Positions 41,503-51,143 of a stretch of 64,000 nt of DNA are shown one piece after another. This DNA is from Actinoallomurus sp963850195. GTDB taxonomy: Bacteria > Actinomycetota > Actinomycetes > Streptosporangiales > Streptosporangiaceae. Each line of letters starts with the position of its first letter. The first letter of the stretch is position 1. Position numbers and translations under genes: made by a program. The stretch spans positions 323,743 through 387,742 of the forward strand of contig CAWKKD010000001.1 in the NCBI GenBank assembly GCA_963850195.1, given 5' to 3'. The notes under the pieces are model-generated. The model saw only the letters and a list, made by a program, of their open reading frames with translations. It searched no databases and was not told the DNA's origin.

Positions 41503-42441
41503 GTGGATCTACTGGCCGAGGTGCTGGCCGTCGCGGGTGTCCGAGGCACGGTGGCGGCCTCCTTGCACGCCGGCGAGCCCTGGGGGTTCGAGATCGGCCC
41601 GGTTCCGGATGCCGCGTTCCACGCCATCACGGCGGGAACGGCCTGGCTACGCGTCCCCGGTCAGGTCGAGATACGGCTGATGCCAGGCGACGTGGTCCTG
41701 CTCCCCGCCGGCTCGGCACACGTGCTGTCCAGCGCGCGTACGGGGCCGGCCGAGCCCTTCGACCACGCCGCCGCCGAACGGGCGCGCGCCCACACGCATG
41801 GCGTTCTCGACATCGGCCCGGAACCACGCCAGACGCGCATCCTGTGCGCGTCGTACCAGCACGACCCCGTCATCACGATTCCGCTGTTCACCCTGCTGCC
41901 GGACGTCGTGCACGTGCCGGCCGGATCGAGCAGCGTCGCGCTCAACGACATCGTCCGCATGCTCGCCGCGGAGCTGGCAGACCCCCAGCTCGCCACGTCC
42001 ACGGTTCTCAACCGGCTCGTCGACGTGCTGCTCATCCAGCTCCTGCGCACCTGGATCAGCGCCGGATCGGTCACGCCCACCGCCTCCTGGCTGCGCGCCC
42101 TCGGCGATCCGACCGTCGCCGCCGCGCTCACGGCGCTGCACACCGATCCGGCCCGTCCGTGGACCATCGGCTCACTCGCCGACAAAGTGGGCGTCTCCCG
42201 CGCCACCCTGGCCCGTCGCTTCCCCGCCATGGTCGGCGACACTCCCGCCGCCTACCTCACCCGCTGGCGGATGGACCTCGCCGCCCGCCGCCTGCGCGAC
42301 ACTGACGAGCCCATCGAAGTGATCGCCCGCGCGGTCGGCTACACCTCCGAATACGCCTTCTCGCGAGCGTTCTCCCGCGCCCGCGCCCATCCTCCGGGCC
42401 GCTACCGAATCCACTCCCGCAAGGGGCTTGAGGCCGTGTGA
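41503..42441 (+). CDS. AraC-family regulator with N-terminal cupin
   Basis: A 312-residue activator. The N-terminal cupin_6 ligand domain spans about residues 5-185 (LRVPGQVEIRLMPGDVVLLP). The C-terminal double HTH includes WTIGSLADKVGVSRATLARR and PIEVIARAVGYTSEYAFSRA. GTG 41503 follows AAGGTGAC by three bases. It is divergent from the SDR gene, which is its most likely target; a role in the neighbouring cluster is possible. A 7-bp hairpin follows the stop. Confidence 0.87.
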   Translation: MDLLAEVLAVAGVRGTVAASLHAGEPWGFEIGPVPDAAFHAITAGTAWLRVPGQVEIRLMPGDVVLLPAGSAHVLSSARTGPAEPFDHAAAERARAHTHGVLDIGPEPRQTRILCASYQHDPVITIPLFTLLPDVVHVPAGSSSVALNDIVRMLAAELADPQLATSTVLNRLVDVLLIQLLRTWISAGSVTPTASWLRALGDPTVAAALTALHTDPARPWTIGSLADKVGVSRATLARRFPAMVGDTPAAYLTRWRMDLAARRLRDTDEPIEVIARAVGYTSEYAFSRAFSRARAHPPGRYRIHSRKGLEAV

Positions 42442-42451
42442 GCGAAATGAC

Positions 42452-42474
42452 GTCCGCGACTGTGCGCCGCGGAC
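42452..42474 (+). terminator. Short hairpin after the AraC-type gene
   Basis: GTCCGCG (42452-42458) pairs with CGCGGAC (42468-42474) around a nine-base loop, eleven bases after the stop codon. There is no T-tract, so this is a weak terminator call. Confidence 0.35.
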
Positions 42475-42551
42475 ACCATAGATGGCTCAGCCGGCGACGA
42501 TGCCCTCTCCGCCGACGGTGCCGGGCACGGTCACCGAGCCGATCCGGGTGA

Positions 42552-42815
42552 GCGAGCCGCCGTCGGCGCCCGTACGGATGGCGGGATCTGATCTCGGTGC
42601 TGCGCCGGGCGGTGGACGAAGAGGTGACCGAGCACCAGCGCGCGATCTTCTCGGCTCCGATACTGGGCGGGGTTTCGGCGGACGCGCCGGCCGCCAAGCT
42701 CGGGACCACGCGCAACGCCGTCTGCAAGTGCCTTTTCGACGCCCGGCGTATGCTTCGTGCCAACCTGGTCGCCAATGGGTACCTGAAGGGCCTACTCGCC
42801 CCCGCCGGAACGTGA
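42552..42815 (+). pseudogene. C-terminal fragment of an ECF sigma factor
   Basis: From an in-frame TGA at 42549 the frame reads WRDLISVLRRAVDEEVTEHQ, then RAIFSAPILGGVSADAPAAK and LGTTRNAVCKCLFDARRMLR. This is the sigma-70 region 4 of an ECF factor of the SigJ-like kind, including the recognition helix. Region 2 and the linker are missing, and upstream sequence does not continue the family in any frame. The cysteines in NAVCKCLF replace the usual NAIYKTLF, consistent with decay. A 72-residue product from GTG 42597 is formally possible but could not bind core polymerase. Confidence 0.7.
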
Positions 42816-42855
42816 TGCCCCGGCCGTCTAGTACGTAAATTCCTGTGGAGGGCGT

Positions 42856-44115
42856 ATGTGGCACGTCCTTCGACGGCCGAGCTTCACCATTGTGTGGATC
42901 GGTGAGGTCGTCTCCGTAACGGGTGACCTCGTGTACGAGGTGGCGTTCGCCTGGCTGGTGCTCTCGGTCACGCACTCACCGGCGATCCTGGCCGGAGTCC
43001 TCGCCTCACTCGCCGTGCCCCGCGGCCTGCTGCTCCTCGTCGGCGGTGCGATCACCGATCGAGTCCGGCCGCGGTCGGTGATGTTCTGGTCGCACGTACT
43101 TCGAGGGCTTCTGGTCTGCGGCTTGTTCGCCGCGGTCATCACCGACAATGTCTACGGCTGGGAATTCTTCGTGGTCGGCATCGCGTTCGGAATCGCCGAT
43201 GCCTTCTTCTGGCCGGCGAGCAGCAGCATCGTGCCGTCCCTCGTCCCCACCACGCACCTGCCGAAGGCGAACGCGCTGGTGTCGCTGGGTGAGCAATCCG
43301 CACGGCTGCTCGGCCCGGCCATCGGCGGCGTACTGGTCGCCGCCGTCGGCCCGGCACCGGCGATCGGCATCGACGCGGTCACCTTCTTCCTCGCGGCCGC
43401 GACCGTGCTCGCCGCTCCACGCGGGGAGGCGGACCGCGGCCCTCGGATGTCCCTTATCGAGACGATCAAAGAGGTGGGCCGGCAGATCGGCTCCGGCCTC
43501 GCCTACGCCCGCCGCAGCGCGGACACCCGCGTGATCCTGCTCGTCGTTTCGGCGTCGACTCTCGCCTACAGCGGGCTGTTCGGCGTGGGCTTTCCCGCGT
43601 TGGCCAAGACCCTTCCCCAGGGCTCCGTGGCGCTTGGCGCCATGGTGTCGGCGTGGGGGCTGGGGCAGTTCCTGGGCGCGCTCTCCGCCGGCTTCACCGG
43701 ACTGCCGCAACGATGGGGACCGCTCATCATCGGCATGGCATTCTGCGAAGCGGCGGCGTTCGCCGCTGTGGGCATCGCTCCGGATTTCGTGCTGCTCGTC
43801 GTTCTGCTGGCCGTGCTCGGATTCGGCACCGCGTACTCCAGTGACGTGGCGTTGCCCACCTGGATTCAGGTGAACACACCGCCGGAATTCCTCGGCCGTG
43901 TCAACAGCATCATCAACCTGCCCAGGGTGGCGCTGGAACCGGTCTCGCTCGCGATCATGGGTGCGCTCGCCGTACAGAACGCCCGGTTCATCTTCCTCTT
44001 CGCCGCAGTGCCGCTGCTGATGGCGGCGGTCGTACTGGTGTCGAGCCCCACCGCGCGCTCACTGAGCCGCGATCGTACGGACACGCCTGTTTCCGCGGCG
44101 CTCGGCGCCGACTGA
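42856..44115 (+). CDS. MFS transporter (EntS-like exporter)
   Basis: A 419-residue twelve-helix MFS_3 protein (FTIVWIGEVVSVTGDLVYEV in helix 1; GGAITDRVRPRSVMFWSHVL loop 2-3; TWIQVNTPPEFLGRVNSIIN near helix 10). Relatives export siderophores, macrolides and other small molecules; the substrate is unknown. ATG 42856 follows GGAGG by four bases. It lies right after a sigma-factor fragment and converges with the GNAT gene nine bases beyond its stop. Confidence 0.85.
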   Translation: MWHVLRRPSFTIVWIGEVVSVTGDLVYEVAFAWLVLSVTHSPAILAGVLASLAVPRGLLLLVGGAITDRVRPRSVMFWSHVLRGLLVCGLFAAVITDNVYGWEFFVVGIAFGIADAFFWPASSSIVPSLVPTTHLPKANALVSLGEQSARLLGPAIGGVLVAAVGPAPAIGIDAVTFFLAAATVLAAPRGEADRGPRMSLIETIKEVGRQIGSGLAYARRSADTRVILLVVSASTLAYSGLFGVGFPALAKTLPQGSVALGAMVSAWGLGQFLGALSAGFTGLPQRWGPLIIGMAFCEAAAFAAVGIAPDFVLLVVLLAVLGFGTAYSSDVALPTWIQVNTPPEFLGRVNSIINLPRVALEPVSLAIMGALAVQNARFIFLFAAVPLLMAAVVLVSSPTARSLSRDRTDTPVSAALGAD

Positions 44116-44124
44116 GATGCCGTG

Positions 44125-44598
44125 TCACAGGTCCTGGTCCATCCAGACCATGTCCCGCAGAGGAATGCCGTTCTCCTGGAGCCCATCGGGGTAGCCGCGT
44201 GCGGTGCTGAAGAAGTCGCGTTCGATCCTCCAGAGCCGGAAACCGACCTTCTGGTAAAACGCGAGTACGTCGATGCTGCAACTGGCGGTACCGACGATGA
44301 CGCGCTCTACGCCGCCTTCCTTCAGATCGGTGAGTACGGCGGCCAGCATCCGTTTGCCGACGCCCTGGCCATGCAACTCCTCGTCGACGGCCACCGCCTT
44401 GAGCTCGACCGACCCATCCGGCTCCCGGATCGCCAGAGTCATGGCCAACGGCCGTGATGCCGCGTCGTCGAGCGCGTACAGATCCCCCTTCTGGTAGTAG
44501 CCATTGACCGCCGACTCCGAATCGTCGGCCAGCGACAGCAACGGAAGGTAGGCGTCACGCTCCCGGCCCACCGGCACGATCCTGATGTCTTCCCGCAC
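44125..44598 (-). CDS. GNAT acetyltransferase
   Basis: A 157-residue GNAT-fold enzyme. The acetyl-CoA loop is VDEELHGQGVGKRMLAAVLT (Q/RxxGxG/A type), followed by IDVLAFYQKVGFRLWRIERD in the last strands. The GTG start at 44598 has GGGAG five bases upstream; the ATG at 44619 is also in frame. The acceptor is unknown. The family commonly modifies antibiotics, polyamines or protein N-termini. It is convergent with the MFS exporter gene, with no terminator between. Confidence 0.82.
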   Translation of the reverse strand: MREDIRIVPVGRERDAYLPLLSLADDSESAVNGYYQKGDLYALDDAASRPLAMTLAIREPDGSVELKAVAVDEELHGQGVGKRMLAAVLTDLKEGGVERVIVGTASCSIDVLAFYQKVGFRLWRIERDFFSTARGYPDGLQENGIPLRDMVWMDQDL

Positions 44599-44669
44599 TG
44601 AGTCTCCCTGGTGACGCATGCCGCCGAGGGCGGATGACGCCCTGGCGATCCGCTACTACGGCGATGCCC

Positions 44670-45260
44670 TCACCGTCGGTCGGACGGCGTCGTTGGACCG
44701 ACGGCGGCGAGCAGCGCCATCCCGGTGGCGATGCCGAGCATCGTCAGCACGCCGCGAGGCCAGAAGATGTGGCTGTCGAGGAACGAGACGCTAGAGACGA
44801 GCAGGACCGCCCCACCCGGCAACGCCGCCACAGGTCCGGCGCGCATCGCGATCGCCACGACGATCACGACACTCGCGACGAGGAACGACCAGGCACCCCA
44901 GTCACCGAGCCGGTCCCCGATCTGAAAAACGGCCGCATCAACGCCAGTCCGCCGCCCCTGCTGTGCGTGAACCGCCGCACCCGCCGCGATCCCGTCCACC
45001 GCGTCAAGGCCGTCGTAATAAACCGCGAACCCGAACGCCGCGAGCCGCCCCGCGCGGCGCAGCAGCACCGGGGCGCCCTCCAGCAGGAACCACAGGGCCG
45101 CCCCCAGCAGCGGAAACACCGGCAACAGCAGTACGTGAAGCGTGCTCCACCACTGCGCCGTGTCCGCGGTGAGATGCGCCGGATGAAGAAGCCCCATCCC
45201 GGCCAGGCCCACACCCGGAAGCGCGATCAGAACGATACGAAGAACCCGTGCCCGGTTCAT
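44670..45260 (-). CDS. Small integral membrane protein
   Basis: A 196-residue protein with about five hydrophobic helices (VLRIVLIALPGVGLAGMGLL at the N-terminus; SFLVASVVIVVAIAMRAGPV late). A conserved-looking HPAHLTADTAQWWSTLHVLL segment with several histidines and tryptophans lies in the first loop. Similar proteins are widespread in actinobacteria without known function. Transcribed leftward alone; the gene upstream is a truncated fragment. Confidence 0.7.
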   Translation of the reverse strand: MNRARVLRIVLIALPGVGLAGMGLLHPAHLTADTAQWWSTLHVLLLPVFPLLGAALWFLLEGAPVLLRRAGRLAAFGFAVYYDGLDAVDGIAAGAAVHAQQGRRTGVDAAVFQIGDRLGDWGAWSFLVASVVIVVAIAMRAGPVAALPGGAVLLVSSVSFLDSHIFWPRGVLTMLGIATGMALLAAVGPTTPSDRR

Positions 45261-45319
45261 GCCGAAACGCTAACCGACCAGCCACAACGTCCGCCCTGCG
45301 CAAGTCCTTACGATCAGAT

Positions 45320-45762
45320 GACGTCACCCGATCCTCGGTGTCCGGCTGTTCGAGCTGCCGACCCTCGTGCGACGTCGCCGACGACTGTGCGATCAACGTG
45401 TCGATCTGGTCAACGGCCATCACGGTGGGGCCCGTCAGCGCGAGCAGCTTGGACAGCTCGCGGACGATCTCCTGCGCGGTGCGCGGCTTGCGCCGCATGC
45501 GCCACCGGGCGCGCTCGCCCTGCTCTGCCTCCTCCGAACTGAAGTAGTTCTCCGCCAGGTCGCGATGGGCGACGTCATCCGAGACGAAAAGCACGAGCGC
45601 CCGGACCGTGTCGTCGCACTCGCGCGCCACCAGCCGGTCGCGGTCGCTCAGGCCGCGGACGAAGGCGTCCAGCGCCGCCGGGGTCAATTCGGTCTCCCCC
45701 ATGACCGCCCGCCGTGCCGACCGGGGCAGGCCGACCACCGACGTGAGCCGCCTCGTACGCGC
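45320..45762 (-). pseudogene. Internal fragment of a P-loop ATPase gene abutting jetD
   Basis: Directly after the jetD TGA the same reading frame continues with TRRLTSVVGLPRSARRAVMG, ETELTPAALDAFVRGLSDRD, FVSDDVAHRDLAENYFSSEE, and ends in a Walker-B-like TGPTVMAVDQIDTLIAQ. After this point the sequence loses protein-like character. Both ends of the original gene are missing. The conserved, hydrophobic-polar patterning indicates a once-real large ATP-binding protein, cut on its 5' side at the exact jetD border. Translation from GTG 45738 or ATG 45699 could give a short product, but no P-loop is left. The identity of the parent family is uncertain. Confidence 0.6.
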
Positions 45763-47067
45763 TCACTTTCGTTTGCTGTCAGGCGGCCCCGTACCGGTGG
45801 ACGTCGAAGTGCAATCGGGTGATTCACCCGTGGCGCGAGTCATCCCGGCCTGGAGGTCGGTTATGAGATTCGGCAGGACTTGTTCCTCTTCGACGCGTAC
45901 ACCGCGTTCGGTCATCGTCGCGGCCAGAGAGGGGTCCCACGGAGTAGGGGCGGGACGTCCTGCGAGGGGTGTGTCCGAGGCCACTTCGCGGTAGGCGGCG
46001 GCGTCGTAGCGCCACGGGCGCCAGCTGATGCGGTTGCGGACGGCGGCGGCGATCGCGACTCCGCCCCAGTCGAAGTCGCCGTGGTAGGCGAAGTCGGCGG
46101 AGCCCTCGGCAAGGAGTTCCAGCAGGCGCCAGACTGCGGCCGACGGACGCCCGTTGCAGCAGACAAGGGGCGGGCAGGACGCGCCGAGTGCGTCGGCCGC
46201 CGCTGTGAGCACCACGGGGTTCTCGCAGATGCGTACCAGGCCGGCGCGCATTGGGGTGGGGTGACCGCGAAGCTGCCGCAGGGTGAGTGACACCGGCTCG
46301 CCGCGCATGGCCGTGAGCATCCGGCCGGTCGCGGTGCCGGTGTCGCCGGGCAGGCCCAGGCAGAGCACGGTCGAGGACAGCTCGTCCAGATGCACGCCGA
46401 CCGCGGCCCAGGCGCTGCGGCGGGACTCGGCGCCGCCGTCCGCGTGGAAAGGCAGGCCGGCGATGGCGCGGGCGCAGGAGACGGCCAGCGTGGCGAGTGG
46501 CTGCCCGTCGTCCAAGGCGTGTGCGTTGCCGCAGGTCTCGGCGGCGAACCGGCCGAGGGGGACGTCGGCTGCGGGCAGGCCCCGTACGACGGCGGCGAGG
46601 CGTCGCAGGATCTCGGTGGCCTCGCCGGGGCCGGTCGTCAGGCGGCGGATGAGGCCGGAGGAATACAGCCGGTCGCGCCATTCCGCGAGTTCGGGGCGGG
46701 AGGCGAGCGCCTCATCCAGCGAGACGAAGGCCGATGCCCAGGCGGCGGCCAGATCGGCCTGTTCCCGGGCCAGGTCGCGGACCGGGCCGTCCAATGCCTC
46801 CACGGCGGCGGCCAGCCCGCCGGGTGAGGCGCCACTGGCCCGCAGGACACGGTCGACCTCGGCGAGGGACACCGACAGCGATGCACCGGTGCCGGCACGG
46901 CGGCCCAGGAGCAGTTCGACCGCGCGCCGCTGGGACGGGGTGGCCCCGGCCAGAGTGACGGTTCCGGTGAGAGCACCACCGCGCTCCAGCCGGTGTTTGA
47001 CCCGCTTGACCAGCCAGGTCGTGTCGGGGCCGCCCAGCAGCCGTCGTAGGCGGTCGGCGTCCGTCAT
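45763..47067 (-). CDS. jetD: Wadjet subunit JetD (TIGR02679-type, Toprim nuclease)
   Basis: A 434-residue DUF2399/TIGR02679 protein, the endonuclease of type II Wadjet. Its C-terminal Toprim-like core has VCCNGRPSAAVWRLLELLAE and the metal-binding FAYHGDFDWGGVAIAAAVRN, with the DxD pair. The N-terminal part is the arm/DUF3323-type region. In Wadjet, JetD is recruited to the SMC-like JetABC motor and cleaves small circular DNA after loop extrusion. ATG 47067 overlaps the jetC stop (ATGA). The C-terminus (GTGPPDSKRK) ends immediately against an ATPase-gene fragment in the same frame, so some original C-terminal residues could be altered. Confidence 0.92.
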   Translation of the reverse strand: MTDADRLRRLLGGPDTTWLVKRVKHRLERGGALTGTVTLAGATPSQRRAVELLLGRRAGTGASLSVSLAEVDRVLRASGASPGGLAAAVEALDGPVRDLAREQADLAAAWASAFVSLDEALASRPELAEWRDRLYSSGLIRRLTTGPGEATEILRRLAAVVRGLPAADVPLGRFAAETCGNAHALDDGQPLATLAVSCARAIAGLPFHADGGAESRRSAWAAVGVHLDELSSTVLCLGLPGDTGTATGRMLTAMRGEPVSLTLRQLRGHPTPMRAGLVRICENPVVLTAAADALGASCPPLVCCNGRPSAAVWRLLELLAEGSADFAYHGDFDWGGVAIAAAVRNRISWRPWRYDAAAYREVASDTPLAGRPAPTPWDPSLAATMTERGVRVEEEQVLPNLITDLQAGMTRATGESPDCTSTSTGTGPPDSKRK

Positions 47068-50000
47068 CCGAACAGGTCCGCCTGTTCGGCCGGGGGCTCA
47101 AGGTCCGGCAGGTCGGCGCGGATGCGCTCCCGACCGTCCCAGCGCCATGGCGTCACCAGGACGGCGTCGATGCCGTCGCGCCGGGACAACTGGCAGATCG
47201 ACAGGCCGGGCACCTGCGGGTAGCAGCCCCATTCACGTTCACTGGTCATCACAACGTCCATGTCGAAGGTGGCGAGCAGTCCGAGGCACTTTGCGCGCGA
47301 GTCGTCGTCCACCCCGGCGAACGCCTCGTCCAGTGCGACGAGCCGTGGCGCGTGCGGGTTACCGGCCGATTTGTAGTGCGCGGACGCGGCGGCGAACAGA
47401 GGTACGGACGCGGCGAGCACCCGTTCGCCTCCCGACGCCGGCCCGGTCGCGGGACGCCACTGCCCGTCCTGGAGCCGCTGGATCGTGAACGCGTGCCAGG
47501 TCCGGTAGTCAAGTGCCCGGGTGAGCTGCTCGGTCCAGCCGGACGACGGGTTGTCGGCGTGCTCGCGGGCGATCTGTTCCTGCAGGAACCGGCCGACGGC
47601 GGCGCGGTCGTCAACCGACCAGGCGTCGATGGTCTGCCGCAGCTTCTCCCGGACGCGCTCCAGCCCGTCCGGGGCGTCCTTCGCGGGCTTCCAGACCAGC
47701 CGCAGCCGCATCCCGGTGGACGTCGGGCGGGACGTCAGCTCGGCGTTCATCTCCATCACCTCGTCCTCGGCGGCGGCGATGAGCTCCTGGAGGGTGCCGG
47801 CAACCTCGTTCAGCAGGTGGTTCTCGAGGATCTCCCGCTCGCGGGCGGACAGCAGCCGCGCCCGGTGCTCCGTCTCGGTCTCCAGCGCGTGCGCCAGGCC
47901 GGGGACGTCTCGGCTGCGGCCCTGGAACAGGACGTCCACGACGATGATCCCTTCGCGCAGGGTCAGGCCGACTGAGTGGCCATGCCGGGACATCGCGTCC
48001 GACAGCAGCTTGTGCTCCTCCGACACCTTCTTCTGCACGCGGTCCCATGGACCGTCGCCGTCGTCGACCGCGTCCAGTTCGGCGTTGACGGCGCGGGCCA
48101 GCAGCACGGCGGGATTGGCCGCCCACTCCTGCGTCGGGTCGGGGACGTCCATGCCGGGCAGCGCGACGCTCAGCAGGCCGGTCGCGGCGAATGCACGGAA
48201 CACGGCGACGGCGTCGTCGCGGGCACCCGCCGCCTCGGCGATCTCGTCACGGAGCCGGTCGCGCGTCCCCTCTGCCTTGCCGCGTTCCTCCAGCGCCGAC
48301 CGCTCCCGCCCACGCGCCGCCGACTCGGCCTGCTCCCTGGCGCCGAGCCCCAGCTTCACCTGTTCGAGCTGCCGGAACAGCTCGTCGACGGCGGCGCCCG
48401 CCGTCTCGACCAGAGCCCGGTGTCGTTCAGCGGCCGTGTCCGCCTGCCCGCGCGCCTCCGCGGCCCGTTCCACCGCCTCCGCCAGCCGTTCCAGAACATG
48501 CTCGAGTTCCTCGGCGGCCTCGCGCGCCGCCTCCTGTGCCGACAGCAGCGCCCGCGCGGCCGGCCACAGCTCGGCGAGCGCCAGCCGATAGCCGGTGACC
48601 GCCTCGCGTACCCCGGCGAGCTCGGTCTCGCCGGTCGGCAGGCCGACGTCCGAGGCGAACTCGGCGGCCCGTTCGGACGCCGTCGTGACCTCGTCGCGTC
48701 GTCGTGTCGTGACCTCATCCGCGCTGGTGTGCTCGATGTCCAGCTCACGCCGCCTGCGGTGCTCCCCGGCGAGTCGAACGTGTGCCTCGCGCAGATCCGT
48801 ATCGCGCGGGATCCTTCGGTGCTCGGTGGCCACGGTGTCCTGCCGGGCCGACAGCTCGTCCAGTTCCGAGTCGAGCGCCGCGATCCGGGACCGGGTCTCG
48901 GCGAGGTCGTCGTGGAGCTGAGCGACGCGAGCGCGGCGGGAGGCCTCGCGGGCGCCCTCGCCGATGAAGCCGGCGCTGTCCTTGTGCCAGGAACCGCCGA
49001 GAACGCCGTTCGCCCACCGGCCGTCCACCGCGACCCAGGTCCGTGCGCCTGGACCGAGGCCCAGCCCGGCGAGTACGGCCCGCACGGCGTCGTCGCCGAG
49101 TGCTGCGGCCCCCGGGTCGGCGCGGTCGATGGCAGGACGCAGCACCAGCGCACACGACGGTCCCGGGACGGTCTCACCGGTCAGCACGAACGTGTCGTCC
49201 TCCCCGATGAGGGTGCCGTCCGGCATCACCCACGCGTCCATGATGCCGGCCGCCTCCAGCGCGGCCTCCAGCCCGGCCCGGTGGTCGCCAGGCACGGTGT
49301 CGGCGAAGTCGACGACCTTCCACAGTGGCGCGCCCGGCCGGCCCGCGCGCGAGCCGGTGCGCGTGTACGGAATCGGTGGTATGTCGTGCCCGCCGGACTC
49401 CAACCGCTCGATCTCGTCGAGGAGAGACTTCTCCGCTTCGCGCTCGGACCGCAGTCGGGACTGAGCGTCGGCTGCCCGCCCGCCGAGCGACGCGGTCGCC
49501 TCGCGGGCGTCGTCGTCCACGGCGACCGCGGCAGGGTTCCGGCCGTCGGCGGTCTGTGCCCATTCCTCCAGCGTCGCCAGGACGGCGTCGGGATCGCCGA
49601 TCCGGATCTCGGTGAGCCCGGCGAGGTAGACGACGTAGGCGTCCAGCAGTTCTGCCGCACCCGTCCGTGTAAGAGCCTCGGCCGCGTCAATACGCTCGGA
49701 CGCGGCCTGCAATTCGCCGAGCAGCCGTTCCGCCTCCGCAGCGGCGGTCTCCAGCCGGGTCCGTGCGGCGGCGACGGCCGACATCAGCCGGTCGAGTTCG
49801 GCGAGGGCACGAGACCGGTCTTCGGCCAGAGCACCGATGACGCGGTGCGCCGAGGTGAGATCGGCCTGCCAGCCTTCCATCGCCTCGGTGTGGGCCGGAC
49901 CGCATCCGGCGACCCCGGCCAGCGCCACCGAACGATCCCGGACGGCACCGAAGGCCGACTCGGCCTCACCCGCACGAGAGCGCGTCGTCTCGGCCCGGGA

Positions 50001-51143
50001 CTGCTTGCGCGCGCCCTCGCCGGTCAGCTCGTCGCGGTCACGCTCACGCGCCTTGGCGTACGCGTCGCGCCGCCGCGCCTCCTCGCCCATCTGCTCGATG
50101 CGCTCGGCGTCCCGCATCTCCGGGCTCGCTTCGAGGGCCTGCCGCCGCGCCTCCAGCCGGGTCTTCTCCGACGCCAGTTCCTTCAGCAGCCGTGCGGCCT
50201 CCGCCAGCTCGGTCTCCGCCGCCGCGAACCGCGTCTCCGCCTCGGTGAGGTCACGGTTCAGATGCTCGTAGCGGCTCTGCGTGAGGCGTGGCCCGGCGGC
50301 CTTCCGCTTCGCCGCGATCCGCGCGTACCTGATGTAGTGCCCGAGGAAGCCGGTGGCGGCCTTGTGCGCCTCATCGAGGGCGCGCAGCGCGTCCCGCTCC
50401 TCATCGAGGCCGCGGAACGCCTCCGCCACTGTGGTGATCAGCGCCGGGCTGAGCGGAGGCAGTGCCTCCGTCAGCGCCCGGGACAGCAGCCGCTCGTCCG
50501 GTTTCTTCGACAGCTGAGGTTGGCGGAGCTGGATCAGCAGGTTGACCAGCGCCTCGTAACGATGTTCACCCAAGCCGAACAGCGCCTCGTCCACCGCCCG
50601 CCGGTAGTCGGACGCCCGGTCGTAGACGAGCCCGCGGCCGTCCACCGCCTCGCGCAGCTTCTCCCGCGTCAGCGACACGCCCCCCTCGGACACCAGCGAC
50701 AGGTCCACGCCGATGCGGCGAGTGGTGACGAAGAACCAGTGCCGGACGATGCCGCGGTCCTTCACCGCCTTCAGCCCGCAGCCGAGCGTCCGGTACTCCT
50801 CGGTGCCGTCCGGCCGGCGGCGGCCGAACTCCAGCCATGTGTAACCCAGTCGCTCGGGATGCGGATGCTTGCCGCCGAGCAACAGGTTCCACTCCATGCG
50901 CTTCTGCCGATCACCGTCGGGCTCGACCCGGTGCGGGGACAGCTCTCCGTCCAGCAGGAACGGCAGCGTCAGCGCCAGCACCTTCGACTTGCCGGTCCCG
51001 TTGTTGCCACGCAGCAGCAGCCGTCCGTCGTGGAACCGGAACTCCTCGACGTCGTAGTAGAACATGTCGACGAGCCCGGCACGCAACGGCTTCCAGCGCT
51101 CGGACGTCGGAACGGGCGCCCCCGTAGCCGCATGGTCCGTCAT
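47064..51143 (-). CDS. jetC: Wadjet subunit JetC (TIGR02680-type SMC/MukB-like ATPase)
   Basis: A 1,359-residue SMC-like ATPase, the loop-extruding motor. Walker A GNNGTGKSK is at 46-54, long coiled coils with alternating E/A/R runs span about 270-560 and 700-1050, and a central hinge-like globular part lies near residues 560-700. The C-terminal ABC signature is PASGGERVLAAS and the Walker B is LVALDEAFAGVDDDS, giving a complete split head. The size and TIGR02680 pattern distinguish it from MksB/MukB. It is coupled by ATGA overlaps to jetB before it and jetD after it. Confidence 0.95.
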   Translation of the reverse strand: MTDHAATGAPVPTSERWKPLRAGLVDMFYYDVEEFRFHDGRLLLRGNNGTGKSKVLALTLPFLLDGELSPHRVEPDGDRQKRMEWNLLLGGKHPHPERLGYTWLEFGRRRPDGTEEYRTLGCGLKAVKDRGIVRHWFFVTTRRIGVDLSLVSEGGVSLTREKLREAVDGRGLVYDRASDYRRAVDEALFGLGEHRYEALVNLLIQLRQPQLSKKPDERLLSRALTEALPPLSPALITTVAEAFRGLDEERDALRALDEAHKAATGFLGHYIRYARIAAKRKAAGPRLTQSRYEHLNRDLTEAETRFAAAETELAEAARLLKELASEKTRLEARRQALEASPEMRDAERIEQMGEEARRRDAYAKARERDRDELTGEGARKQSRAETTRSRAGEAESAFGAVRDRSVALAGVAGCGPAHTEAMEGWQADLTSAHRVIGALAEDRSRALAELDRLMSAVAAARTRLETAAAEAERLLGELQAASERIDAAEALTRTGAAELLDAYVVYLAGLTEIRIGDPDAVLATLEEWAQTADGRNPAAVAVDDDAREATASLGGRAADAQSRLRSEREAEKSLLDEIERLESGGHDIPPIPYTRTGSRAGRPGAPLWKVVDFADTVPGDHRAGLEAALEAAGIMDAWVMPDGTLIGEDDTFVLTGETVPGPSCALVLRPAIDRADPGAAALGDDAVRAVLAGLGLGPGARTWVAVDGRWANGVLGGSWHKDSAGFIGEGAREASRRARVAQLHDDLAETRSRIAALDSELDELSARQDTVATEHRRIPRDTDLREAHVRLAGEHRRRRELDIEHTSADEVTTRRRDEVTTASERAAEFASDVGLPTGETELAGVREAVTGYRLALAELWPAARALLSAQEAAREAAEELEHVLERLAEAVERAAEARGQADTAAERHRALVETAGAAVDELFRQLEQVKLGLGAREQAESAARGRERSALEERGKAEGTRDRLRDEIAEAAGARDDAVAVFRAFAATGLLSVALPGMDVPDPTQEWAANPAVLLARAVNAELDAVDDGDGPWDRVQKKVSEEHKLLSDAMSRHGHSVGLTLREGIIVVDVLFQGRSRDVPGLAHALETETEHRARLLSAREREILENHLLNEVAGTLQELIAAAEDEVMEMNAELTSRPTSTGMRLRLVWKPAKDAPDGLERVREKLRQTIDAWSVDDRAAVGRFLQEQIAREHADNPSSGWTEQLTRALDYRTWHAFTIQRLQDGQWRPATGPASGGERVLAASVPLFAAASAHYKSAGNPHAPRLVALDEAFAGVDDDSRAKCLGLLATFDMDVVMTSEREWGCYPQVPGLSICQLSRRDGIDAVLVTPWRWDGRERIRADLPDLEPPAEQADLFG

